The notes under the pieces are model-generated. The model was given only the letters and a program-made list of their open reading frames with translations, did no database searches and was not told the origin of the DNA. A DNA stretch of 64,000 bases from Rhabdophis nuchalis (lineage: Eukaryota > Chordata > Lepidosauria > Squamata > Natricidae): NCBI GenBank assembly GCA_039707465.1, contig CM077643.1, positions 318,623,919 through 318,687,918 on the forward strand. The letters are read 5' to 3'. Position numbers and translations under genes: made by a program. Below, in pieces: positions 54,005 through 64,000 of the stretch. Position 1 is the first letter of the stretch; each line of letters starts with the position of its first letter.

Positions 54005-55753
54005 TTGGCAATTCTGTTTAATTGCATTTGCAGCCAAGTTGACAATAAACTGAAATTGCTGGTCTTAAGTTTATAGCCCTGACATCATCAGCAAACGACC
54101 AACTCCAGAATCAAGTATTTCAGATAGAAGAGATGGGATTGACTGAGCAAAATACAATGAAAAGATAGCCAAGAAATAAAGAAAGGGGTGCTTCTAGGCT
54201 TGGATCTAACACAGGTTAGTCTGATTTGGTATTGTATTTAAAGCAACAATAAGAAAGCCAGCTAACATAAGCAGTCATGATTGGTATTCGATCTGCCTTT
54301 TTTGGTACAATGCCCATCTCCAGTGCTTTTAAGTCAAACCCTGACAAGTGTCAATACTAATCAATCTTGTTCAGATCGGCAATCTACAATGTAAAGCACC
54401 ATAATCTATAGAAAGAAATGAGGAACTGAAAACTGAAAACAGTTGCTATGCTTCTGGGAATAATAGAAAGCAACAAAAATCAATATCACGTCATTTCTCG
54501 GGAGCAGGCAATTCACTGGATTACAGAGAATATTTACTACTTTAAACAAGGGTTTTTAAAAGTGAGTTAAAGGAAATATATTAACATACAACAACTTTAA
54601 GAAAAACAAAGTTACATCATTTTACCACACTATTAACCAAAATCATAGTACGAAGGTTGATGGAAGAGAAGAATTATGAACATGGGACAGGAACTTTAAA
54701 GTATTTCACCACTTAAAATACTGCTTTAAAATAGAAACAACCACATGTTCATGCTTTGCAAAACACTTCAAAGCTTCAAGGATTGCTAGCATTATTAAAA
54801 TTGTTAAAGTAGATATGAAGTTACTTAGCCTATTTTGCAATAGAACCACCTTCAGTTGCTATTATTTTGATACATAGCTCTCTAAAAATATGCTAGTGGA
54901 CAGACATCTAGCAACAGAAGGACATGGCAGAAATACCCTGCTTTGCCTCTTTCATGCACAAGCAGTTGCTTATTTTCAGTATAATATTTGGCAACCTTTA
55001 TCTGAAGCTGCAGAGATGAAGCATTAAAAACTGCAGGACAGCAAAACTTGACAAGAAAATCTATGCTATATACTGTATATATACGAGTGTGTTTTTATTT
55101 ATCGTGCCCTTTTCCTTCCCTAATCATTTGAAAATGTATTACACAGTTGTCTGCCTGACACACTGCAATAATCACAGTTCAGACATTCATTTTAACAGAG
55201 TGCACACTTTAAGAGCAATCTGCCATCTCTTCTGTATCAAATGTCTTCCTCATATTCACTAGCCTTGCAAGATGCGATCAGGCCAGATTTCAAAGACTCA
55301 CTCTGATGATTATAGACAGTCTCACAGTTGAAAATAGAATATTTATTTTATTTTATTTTTCTTATTAGTTTAGGCTATCTTCCTTTTCATAGTTCGACTT
55401 TGAAACATTTTGCTGTTTATTGGCATGTCTAAGCTGTCCAACTCCATGGATTCTAATTATACAATCTATTTTCCAAATCTGGGGAAAGAATATGGTCCCT
55501 TGAAAAGCAGCTCATAGATGTTATTTCCATAAGGGGGAAGGTCTCCATGTCCAGTATCTTTCAACATTATTATGAAAGAACAGAGGTGAAGATGTTTGTT
55601 CATTTAGCAAATGTACTACTGTCTTCAGGCCTGAATATTCTAAAGAAGAACTCAGAAGCTTCTGGAGAAGAAGACACCCCTTAAGAATATAACCGTTGAC
55701 ATTCCTGTTCCACGTTGCACAGGCTAATTTGTGAAGATATGTTTAGATAGACA
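54005..55753. other. Unassigned AT-rich sequence, possibly unique genomic DNA
   Basis: About 1.75 kb without recognised repeats or genes. Confidence 0.45.
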
Positions 55754-55766
55754 TCTCGAATGGATA

Positions 55767-56112
55767 AAGGTAAAGGTTCCCCTTGCACATATGTGTTAGT
55801 CGTTCCCAACTCTAGGGGGTGGTGCTCATCTCCGTTTCAAAGCCAAAGAGCCAGTGTTGTCCGAAGATGTCTCTGTGGTCATGTGGCCGGCATGACTAAA
55901 TGCCAAAGGCACATGGAACACTGGTAACTTCCCACCAAAGGTTGTCCCTATTTTTCTACATGCATTTTTACATGTTTTCGAACTGCTAGGTTGGCAGAAG
56001 TTTGGACAAGTAATGGGAGCTCTGTTACGCGGTGCTAGGGATTCGAACCGCCGAACTACCAAGCTTTCTGATCGACAAGCTCAGCATCTTAGCCACTGAA
56101 CCACAGTGTCCC
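55767..56112 (-). mobile_element. Sauria-type SINE, full length, with 13-bp TSD
   Basis: On the minus strand it starts gggacactgtggttcagtggctaag (A box) with the B box ggttcgaatccctag (about 56035-56049), and ends in the BovB-like tail (agtcgggaacgacta... read as gttagtcgttcccaactcta on plus). Duplications tctcgaatggata (55754-55766) and tcttgaatggata (56113-56125) match at 12 of 13 bases, as expected for LINE-machinery retroposition. Confidence 0.94.
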
Positions 56113-56125
56113 TCTTGAATGGATA

Positions 56126-56734
56126 GTTGAATATAAAAATAGTATGTATACTTGAATCTAAAATGTAACTAAAATATGCATTATTACTACTTTAAGAAAA
56201 ATACAAAGCATAAAATCTTGATATAAATGCGTGGGATCTAAAGCATCTTCATCTTCAAGTAATGATGTGCAGTAACTCAATATAACTGTATAACTGTTTA
56301 ATTTAAAATGAAACAAATATTTTTACATCTTAGTGTTTCCTCTTCTGTTACATCTGTGCAAACGGCAGAGCAAATTAAATCTCTCCACTGAGAATACACT
56401 TTATCCTCCTACAGTTGCTTCACATTCCTATCTAGTAATTAATATTTCAAAAGCTTTGTATTAGCTAACCTAAATACCTAATTCTGCAGTCTCATTTAAT
56501 GCTGTTTTCTCACCAATTTGCTTTCTTACTCCATGGTCAAGTGAATGGATAATACAAATAGTGCTATAGCCAGCATTGGTCAAATAAAATAAAAACTAAC
56601 AATATAAGCTTAATGTGCATGTTGACAAATGCTGGCACAAGTTGTCAAGACCTATTATTATGAGGGACAATACAACTAAGTATTGCTCTCTCGTTCTTGT
56701 GATCTATTTCTGATTTTATTCTGATTTTATTAAG
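56126..56734. other. Unassigned AT-rich sequence
   Basis: Nothing is recognised. Confidence 0.45.
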
Positions 56735-57078
56735 ACCTAGCTAGTAACCCAGCGTTGCCCGGGTATTTATTTATGGGGGGAAATGCCCGGACCAAATGTA
56801 ATTTCTAATGTTGGATTTTCACCCTTACCAGAGGGAACCCCCTTGTGGAGCACTGTGAAGCCATTACCATGGCAACTCCTCTGTGCTGTACAGTAGAAAC
56901 CATTTTCCGCCACAACAGGTTGTACCTTAACAGAACACCCCCCGCAAGGGGTTTTAGGGGTGTCATACCCCCACAACATTTGTTTCCTGAGACTAAGTCA
57001 TCTGTGTCGCAAGTTTGGTTAAATTGCTCCAGGCACACCAGAATTATGCTGGAACATAAACACACACACACTTTTGAT
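56735..57078. mobile_element. Dispersed repeat of unknown class ('GTAACCCAGCGTTGCCCGGG')
   Basis: It begins agctagtaacccagcgttgcccgggtatt and continues through gttaaattgctccaggcacaccagaattatgctggaacataaacacacacac. This phrase order is familiar from repeats of many animals, but I cannot name the superfamily. No coding is recognised; the 174-codon minus frame here is a chance extension. Confidence 0.45.
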
Positions 57079-58330
57079 GTTTTTCTTTTTCTTTTTCTTT
57101 TTTTATTAAAAATTTTATAATATTTTACAATATTCCACCCAGTGCTGTACAAAACAAAAGGAAGAGTTGGTTCCAAGTATCTTCTATTGTCTTTAAGATC
57201 TCCAAAATCCACGTTCTCTAGGTACAGGCGTCGAGGCATCCAAAGTTCCAAGTGCAAAGTCCACAAATGGCTTCCAAATCTTCCAAAAAGTATCTTTTTT
57301 ATAAGCCCCCTCTCTAAATTTAATATCACACGTCATTTTATCATTTAAGGCTAATTTCCACATTTCACAATACCATTCTTCTATTTTAATATTTACCTCT
57401 ATTTTCCAATATCTTGCTATTACAATTCTACCCATTATAATCATAATTCTAATCAATTCTTTCTCATGTTTTGTTAACTCAGGTTCATTAATTATCAATA
57501 GCAATATAGTTTCTGATCTCAATATTATTATTCTTTTCATCATTTCACACATCGTTTTTTCTAATTGCTGCCAAAACTTTTTAATTTTCACACATTTATA
57601 CCACATATGTTCATAAGTTCCCACTTCTATATTACATCTCCAACATTTATCACTCATTTTTTTATCTATCAATGATAATCTTAATGGGGTCCAATACCAT
57701 TTCCAAACAACCTTAAAATTATGCTCTTTAATCCTTATAGACAAAGTCCTCATGATTCGACTCTTCCAGTTCTCATTCCAATCCAAATCCAATATTTTAA
57801 TCTTAAGGTCTTCCTCCCAATTCCTTTTCATTACCATTTGTGGATTTCCATCAAAGTTTATAATCTTATATATCTTACTAACGAGTCCTTTTAACCCAAT
57901 TTCATCCTTAATGATTTGAGATACAAACTTTCAAATTTAGTTTTACTTCTATCTATTTTACATATTCCCTTTACTTTCATGGTCCATTTTTCTACCTGTA
58001 TTTTTTCGAACCAATTCAGCTCCAATTTTTGAATTACTTTTTTTTTTCTACTCTCAATTCCTAGAGCTCTTAACCAATTTACTATATTTCCTATATTTTC
58101 ATCCTCGATTACTTTATCCCGACTTATATTATTTTTAATCGGCCAGCTTTCAGTTGTCTTCCCCAAGAAGGCTATATCCGGGATCAATTTTTTAACAAAT
58201 TTATTCCAAATTTTATTCAGCCCCTTTTTTATATACAGAAGATAGAAAGACTTCGCTATGAAAATAGACTTCCCTGCTCCAAATACAAGTATCAGTCTAC
58301 TAACATCCAAAACAGAAGTACAGTACAGCC
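57079..58330 (-). pseudogene. L1 ORF2 C-terminal fragment and 3' end
   Basis: Minus-strand frames 58310-57891 and 57837-57193 carry the region after the L1 RT: WPIKNNISRDK, WFEKIQVEKWTMKVKGI, KFESLYLKSLRMK, NWEEDLKIKILD, KVVWKWYWTPLRLSLI and CWRCNIEVGTYEHMWYKC. The last is the Cys-rich CxxC...HxxxxC motif of L1 ORF2. One shift separates the frames near 57840-57891. The 3' end has an A-rich (AAAAG)n tail at 57079-57120. It is strongly 5'-truncated and dead. Confidence 0.9.
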
Positions 58331-58649
58331 ACGTGATACTGACTTAGCAGAAAAGAAGACAGTGAATAATATGGATTTGTAGGTTTTAGCCACTGTGACT
58401 AAAACAATTAGAAAGATTCAAAGTCAAGTTCAACTCTTAGGGACTGCATGGAAACTTGTTTCATTCTCTTGGCAACAAAAAGGAAATGCTTTATTCTCTG
58501 CTTTGTAAATTATTTACAAATAATTTTACAAATATTACAATGGCATTTATTTTTGTTTTTCGACTGCTCAGCATGGAATATCCTAATTGATTTCCAATGC
58601 AAATTCAGTACTAACTAGCTCTGACTATACAATCAGGTCTCATGTAGCA
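58331..58649. other. Unassigned AT-rich sequence
   Basis: Nothing is recognised with confidence. Confidence 0.4.
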
Positions 58650-59157
58650 CAACAGCTTTATTTATTTTTATTTTTATTTATTTTTATTTTTATTAAATTT
58701 ATATCCCGCCCTTCTCCTAAAAAAGGACCCAGGGCGGCGCACAGGCATCATTAAAACATACAAAATACAAAAATCCAAAATTGTTAAAAACTAAATTAAA
58801 TATTCCCTGTGCTAAAATTGATAAAACTCTAAAATTTAAAAATTATCCCTATAAAATTATCCCTATAAAATTATCCCTATAAGAGTCAGAACGGGAGATT
58901 ATGCTAGGCTGGCTTGATGAAATAAATGAGTTTTAAGATGTTGGCGGAAAAGGCGGAGGTCCACGATGGTGCGTAAATCGGGGGGTAGGTCGTTCCAGAG
59001 GGCAGGGCCCGCCACAGAGAAGGCTCTTCCCCTGGGTACCGCCAACCGGCATTGCCTGGCCGACGGTACCCTGAGAAGGCCCTCTCTGTGGGAGCGGATC
59101 GGTCGAAGGGATGTATGGGGCAAGAGGCGGTCGCGAATATAGCTAGGCCCTGAGCTG
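58650..59157 (-). pseudogene. L2-like LINE 3' end, second subfamily
   Basis: Minus-strand frame to 58899 gives [44 protein letters not shown] and LKTHLFHQ. The 3' UTR and terminal GC block (ccgccctgggtcc complement at 58705-58742) precede a (TTTTTA)n tail near 58655-58690. Sequence and tail differ from the nested L2 pair, so it is another subfamily. Truncated at about 59157. Confidence 0.88.
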
Positions 59158-60083
59158 TGTTTCTGGGAACCCCTGTGCTTCACAAAATCATTCAATCTGA
59201 ATATCAGGATGTGGAAAGAATAGGATTAGAGGTAGACCACTCAAAATGGCTATCTTTAGGTTGCAAATGTGTTTTCAAGCAAATACATAATCCTAATAAA
59301 GTACTTATACAATTGAAGAAGGCACTACATCAAATTTTCATTTATTTTTCTTTTTGTGATCTTCTCTTTTTAGAGAATTTGCCTTCTTGGCCTGATCCTC
59401 CAGCTAAACAACTAATAAACATTCCATCTCTTCCAATGCTTTGTGTCTTATTCCAATAAATATTGTAGTACTTTTGCTTATTCTTGCCATTTTTCTGAGC
59501 ATTTCTTCTTACAGTCTGTAAGATTGCCTCATTTAAGCCAGTAGCCTCTATGGTCTCAATTTTTAAAAATTTGTTTCAAAACACCTGAGCATTTTCAAGG
59601 ATTTTCTCATATTTTTTTTCCTTCCTCCACTTGAATTCATCATCATGAATTCAATCAGCACATTATAATCAGCACATTCTTTTTAGTGTACCTACTTTGG
59701 GAGTGGGGGAGCAAAAACATACTTAAAAGAATGATAACACCCCAAAAATGAGAAGAGAACCCCAGGGGACAATATAGCACATATATGGGCATGGCTAAAA
59801 GTACTGGTATCCCTCCACTTTTCCTGAAAAAAACCCCAATTTTCCAGGAAACAAGTTGAAACCAACCCAAGTAAACAACACTCACCGTCCACAAAGTGGC
59901 TACTTTGCTTTTGTTGCATGACTTAACATATTCATATAAATAATAGTCTCAATAAGAAAAAACATGAACTGGGAAAAAAAACCTATTTCCATCAGGATAT
60001 CTCCATCAAAAAGGGTAGATGATGAAAAATGAGCAGCATCTGGTCAACCTTTCAACTGGATTGCTACACAGTACCTGAATGGC
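59158..60083. other. Unassigned AT-rich sequence
   Basis: Nothing is recognised. The 100-codon frame near 59157-59459 has no family motif. Confidence 0.4.
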
Positions 60084-60137
60084 TACAAAAGTTAAAGATT
60101 CCCCTCGCACATATGTGCTAGTCGTTCCCGACTCTAC
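60084..60137 (-). mobile_element. Sauria-type SINE tail fragment
   Basis: gattcccctcgcacatatgtgctagtcgttcccgactcta is the BovB-like 3' tail alone; the rest is missing. Confidence 0.85.
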
Positions 60138-60189
60138 AAAAAGAGGTTGGTAGAATATGGTGGTTCTGCCCTCACAAAGAGGATAAAAG

Positions 60190-60677
60190 TAATTCCCTTT
60201 ATTTTTAATTTAATAATTTAATATTTAAATTTCTATACCACCCTTCTCCCTTCCGGGACTCAGGGCGGTGTACAGGCAGCAGTAAAATCACGAATAAAAA
60301 CATAGAAAGCAATTAAAAACCTATTAAAAATACATTAAATAATGAATAGCCTGTCTAAAACCTGTTAAAATCCCTACTAAAACCATATAAAACTAACGCG
60401 TTTAAAAGTATGCCAGTTTAGAAACTATGCCAGGCCGGCCGCTCGAAACAGATGTGTCTTCAAAGCCCGATGGAAAAGGCGCAGGTCTGTGATTGTACGA
60501 AGGTCAGGGGGTAGGTCATTCCAGAGGGCGGGGGCTGCCACAGAGAAGACTCTCCCCCTGGGGGTCGCCAGTCGACATTGCCTGGCTGACGGCACCCTGA
60601 GGAGGCCCTCTCTGTGGGAGTGAACTGGATGGTGGGAGGCATTTGGTAGCAGGAGGCGGTCTTGCAGATAGCCAGGT
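60190..60677 (-). pseudogene. L2-like LINE 3' end, second subfamily
   Basis: Minus strand: a LQDRLL-like stretch, [23 protein letters not shown], [14 protein letters not shown] and HRALKTHLF, with frame breaks. The terminal GC block (ccgccctgagtcccgg complement at 60252-60270) and AT tail follow at 60190-60250. Closest in the window to the copy at 58650-59157. Confidence 0.85.
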
Positions 60678-60720
60678 CACTGTTAACCTAGCATGGAGAC
60701 ACTGTTAACCTAGCATGGAG
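60678..60720. repeat. 21-22-bp direct tandem duplication
   Basis: cactgttaacctagcatggaga occurs twice in a row next to the L2 break. It may be a repair scar. Confidence 0.85.
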
Positions 60721-61344
60721 ATTAAGCTTGGCAGGACATAAAAGGCTCTCCTGCACACATCAAGCTCAGGCATGGTAGTGCGGAAAGAAGTTTACAACAA
60801 CCTTACAAGGGAGAACAAAAGAAGATTGAAACCACAAATGGCAAGAGAGATGAGACTACCTCGCTATTGGTAGATACTGGTTTATAGCTGACAATAAAAG
60901 ACAAGCCGTTCCTTGATGATTAATAAGTAGAAATTTAATAATTTTTTGATTGTTTTAGATTGTTATTGAAGGATTTTTAGTTAACAAATATTTAGCCATA
61001 ATAAGAGTAATGAAATAATAATGGATATAGTTATATGATATATGATATATTGGTACAGTGGTACGTCGCTTCACGAACGCCTCTCTTCACGACCAATTCG
61101 GTGTACGACCAGAAATTTTCCAAAAAATGTGCTCCGCTGCACGAACTCCGCCTTGCTTCACGAACTCCGCGTGGCGGCCGGTCCATTGAGGGCGCAGGCG
61201 AATTGTGAGTTCGCACTGCGCTTTTTCCGGGCTGCACCCTGCCGCGGTTGTTGTGAGTGAGGGGGACGGGTGTGTGTGTGGAAGCGAAGGCGGGGGGGAG
61301 GAGCTGCCTTCCCGGCCGGGCTCCGCAGCCGGGCTCCGCAGCTT

Positions 61345-62245
61345 TCGCCCGTCTCTTTCTGGGCTCGGCGCTTCTGCTTGTCGGGACGCTTCCCGAAGCC
61401 AGCAGCCCCGCAGCCAGCCACTCCATTTCTCCGTCTTATTCGTCGGTCGCCTCTCGGGGTCCGGACCCACCGCCGCCGCCGCACTCCCCGCCGTTCCACC
61501 CTCACCAGCCCGCCGGCGGGGGCGCGGCGGCAGCGGCGGGTCTGGACCCCGAGAGGCGACCGATGAATAAGACGGAGAAACGGAGTGGCTGGCCGCGGGG
61601 CTGCTGGCTTTGGGAAGCGTCCCGAGAAGCAGAAGCGCCGAGCCCGGAAAGAGACGGGCGAAAGTCATGCTGGCAGCCGCGCGCGGTGTGTGTGTGGAAG
61701 CAAAGGCAGGGGGGACGGAGCTGCTTCCCAGAAGCGCGGAGCCCAGAAAGAGACGTGTGTGAAAGAGACGTGTGTGAAAGCGAAGGCAGGGGGGAAGGAG
61801 CTGCTTCCCAGAAGCGCGGAGCCCAGAAAGAGACGTGTGTGAAAGAGACGTGTGTGGAAGCGAAGGCAGGGGGGAAGGAGCTGCTTCCCAGAAGCGCGGA
61901 GCCCAGAAAGAGACGTGTGTGAAAGAGACGTGTGTGGAAGCGAAGGCAGGGGGGAAGGAGCTGCTTCCCAGAAGTGCGGAGCCCAGAAAGAGACGTGTGT
62001 GAAAGAGACGTGTGTGGTCGCCTCTCGGGGTCCGGACCCGCCCCCGCTCCCGCCGCCGCGCCCCCGCCGGCGGGCTGGTGAGGGTGGAACGGCGGGGAGC
62101 GCGGCGGCGGCGGCGGGTTTGGACCCCGAGAGGCGACCGACGAATAAGACGGAGAAACGGAGTGGCTGGCCACGGGGCTGCTGGCTTCGGGAAGCGTCCC
62201 GACAAGCAGAAGGGCCGAGCCCAGAAAGAGACGGGCGAAAGTCAT
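61345..62245. repeat. Long inverted blocks in the Tigger-like element
   Basis: The block at 61345-61500 (gtctctttctgggctcgg...cttattcgtcggtcgcctctcgg) is the reverse complement of 61535-61670 and of 62105-62240. A further partial copy of the arm (gtcgcctctcggggtccgg) is at 62018-62040. Transcripts could fold into a long GC-rich hairpin. Confidence 0.8.
61696..62015. repeat. 80-bp tandem repeat, four units
   Basis: Units start at about 61696, 61776, 61856 and 61936 with agcaaaggc/agcgaaggcaggggggaa, ctgcttcccagaagcgcgga and gagacgtgtgtgaaagagac. The unit itself contains a doubled gaaagagacgtgtgtg. Near-identity between units suggests recent expansion. Confidence 0.92.
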
Positions 62246-63069
62246 GCTGACTTGCTCCATCGCCCCTCAGCTGCTTTACATTGAACCCTATGGGAAACTG
62301 TGCCTCTGTTCACGACCAATTCTGTTCGCGAACAGAGTCAGTTCAAGAATCACGACCAAAAAACAAGGTCAGAACGGATTAACCGGATTTACATTGAACC
62401 CTATGGGAAATTGTGCCTCGCTTCATGACCAATTCGGATCGCGACCAGAGTCATTTCACCAATTAAGTTCGTGAACCGAGGTACCACTGTAACTAGTAAA
62501 AGAAGTTGGAGATAAACTGTAAATTGTGATTCTGGAAAAAGACCAAAACAAATTAATAAATTTTTATTTAGAATTCATTATAGACGCAATATAATTTAAA
62601 GTGGAATGAGGATGGTCATAAACAGTAAAAGATTTTTAGTTAACTATTAAGAAACGTTAATGGATATTGTTTAATAAAAAGAGGGGGTTAGAAATAGTAT
62701 TAATTGACTCTTATGTAGAACAAGCTTCTAAGGTGCAATGTTATTGGAGGCTTTTGGAAATAGTCAATGAATGCCATTATGTGGTTATGTCTATAAATGA
62801 GAACTATCTGAGGAAAAAGCACGTCTAAATAATTGTGGCTAAAGAAGAATTTTGGTATAATGATATTAAGATATACAATGAATTTTTGATTTAAAGTGTA
62901 TAATTTAATTGATTTATAAGTAAAGATGGTGGAAGAAATGCACAAGAGCTATATGTAATCAATCAACACGCTTTCTACAGGATGTAATGAAGGATGATTT
63001 TTTTTTGTATGTCTGTTTAATTAAAAATAAAAATAAACTTTTTATTAAAAAAAAAGTTCAGGCATGGTA

Positions 63070-64000
63070 TGATTTCAACCCTGGTTTCCAGGCAAAGTCA
63101 CAACAGTTGGGTTCACTCTGCAAACTAAGCCATAATGTGGTTTCTTGGATGCGGCATCAATCCATTCAGCTATCTAGATTTATGCCTTTGCCTTCCTAAC
63201 AGAATTCCCTGGCAAATAATAAAGTTCTATAGGTTTCTATCTGATGTAGAACTTTCAAAAAGCTAAAAAATAAGGAAAAATATCATAGGTTATGAGGTTT
63301 TTTTATATGGAGCCTAGGGAGACAGATGACTCTTAAAATAAACTTACCCAACATAATATTTTCAGTATCCTAATATTTCAACTAGCATTTAAGCCAAACA
63401 AATGAATGTTGCAATGTCAGTTTGGTTCTTAAATTTTTAATATTATAATTTTTTAAACACACATATATATATACCCGCAGCCAAGTGAAAGAGATAACTT
63501 CATCAATATAAATGAAATTGTGCCACGGATAAAGCTGGCTTCATATGTATTATGTGTAATATAACTTCTTTAAAATGAAAATTTTTCCTGTTTTGGAAAG
63601 CCAAACTCTATACACAGGAATGTTTTTAAATGCTATTACATGGCAGGAAGAACAGGTGTGCTATTGGAAAGAACCACAAAAAGTTTTTAAAGCGCTATTT
63701 GCAAATTTCAAGTGCATAATTGAAGTCAAGTAGCCAAAGGTCTAAAATGTTCTTGGAAAACATTATTGGAGGTAAATTTCTATTGATGGATCTTATATAT
63801 CCTTTTTGGAGATGGGTAATTTAGAAATACAAAATATAAATAAATAACAATATTTAAATATGCATACAAGATGCCTATCTGAATGACTGAAAAAATGGCT
63901 GGGCAGCCGGGAAGCTGCTAGTATAAGATAATAGGGCATAAAACAAAAGCATCACCAAATCAAGTTTCACATTTGCCAAATGAAAGAACCCATCTCCGCC
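63070..64000. other. Unassigned AT-rich sequence
   Basis: Nothing is recognised to the window end, apart from a (CA)(TA)n stretch near 63455-63470. Confidence 0.45.

Larger units (their letters stand above)
61056..62489. mobile_element. Tigger-like TcMar element with CpG-rich tandem and inverted interior
   Basis: The ends are cagtggtacgtcgcttcacgaa and ttcgtgaaccgaggtaccactg, flanked by TA at 61054-61055 and 62490-62491. The subterminal ends repeat the phrase cttcacgac/ccaattcgg. The interior (61190-62250) is very CpG-rich and holds four 80-bp tandem units and long inverted blocks. Open frames of up to 372 codons are low-complexity consequences of the repeats. No transposase is recognised, so it is non-autonomous. 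Confidence 0.85.
60778..63057 (+). mobile_element. L1-like LINE 3' UTR with poly(A), split by a Tigger-like element
   Basis: It is flanked by identical 12-base duplications tcaggcatggta (60766-60777 and 63058-63069). It ends in aaaaaaaaa at 63047-63055, preceded by aatgaaggatgattttttttt and an aataaa-type signal (aaaataaac). The AT-rich body resembles the non-coding end of squamate L1s. Outside the inner element it is about 840 bases, and no ORF remains. The L1 label is inferred from the tail, the duplication and composition. Confidence 0.75.

Noticed and set aside
61087..62260. A 372-codon minus ORF and several plus ORFs in the Tigger-like element
   Set aside because: They arise from 80-bp tandems and inverted GC-rich blocks. 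The same peptide repeats, and no domain is seen.

Overview
The window is eukaryotic repeat-rich DNA from a squamate reptile, and a snake is my tentative preference. The support is the repeat cast: tRNA-derived Sauria-type SINEs, a BovB 3' end, L2- and CR1-like LINEs with microsatellite tails, an L1, two DIRS retrotransposons, a Penelope-like element (PLE), and many hAT and TcMar-like non-autonomous elements, plus a short (TTCTA)n array of the kind tied to snake CR1s. I found no exon, splice structure or RNA gene of a host gene. The window reads as intergenic or deep intronic. Every long ORF belongs to a mobile element.

Layout. 1-19 kb: L2 3' ends, hAT elements with exact 8-bp target duplications (3743-5326, 5430-5827, 10586-11504, 11995-12129), TcMar-like MITEs, SINEs, simple repeats and AT-rich unassigned DNA. 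19.04-25.08 kb: a near-complete DIRS element coding on the minus strand (Gag-like, RT/RNase H, tyrosine recombinase), with terminal inverted repeats identical over about 100 bp and a classic internal complementary region. 25.5-35.9 kb: a hAT element, a ribozyme-like palindrome, BovB, a broken L2, Tc1 and CR1 scraps, and MITEs. 35.95-40.45 kb: an old plus-strand CR1 split by a hAT copy, which itself holds a younger minus-strand CR1.

40.62-54.00 kb is a four-layer nest. A degenerate DIRS element with nearly intact termini holds a PLE 3' portion. The PLE holds a plus-strand L2 LINE, and that LINE is cut at its catalytic YADD codons by a second, full-length, minus-strand L2 LINE with a 957-codon ORF. 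54.0-64.0 kb: a SINE with a 13-bp duplication, an L1 ORF2 3' piece, two L2 3' ends, and an L1 tail with a 12-bp target duplication that holds a GC-rich Tigger-like element (61056-62489).

The main biology is insertion history and retrotransposon mechanism. The DIRS machinery (Gag, RT/RNase H, recombinase, inverted termini, junction-templating region) is almost whole and could in principle act on the defective second DIRS, although the two have different terminal sequences. The best candidates for something new are the defective DIRS with an inverted RT segment, the motif shared by the DIRS 3' extensions, and the GC-rich Tigger element with an internal tandem and inverted structure. Family names rest on recognised motifs and not on database searches.
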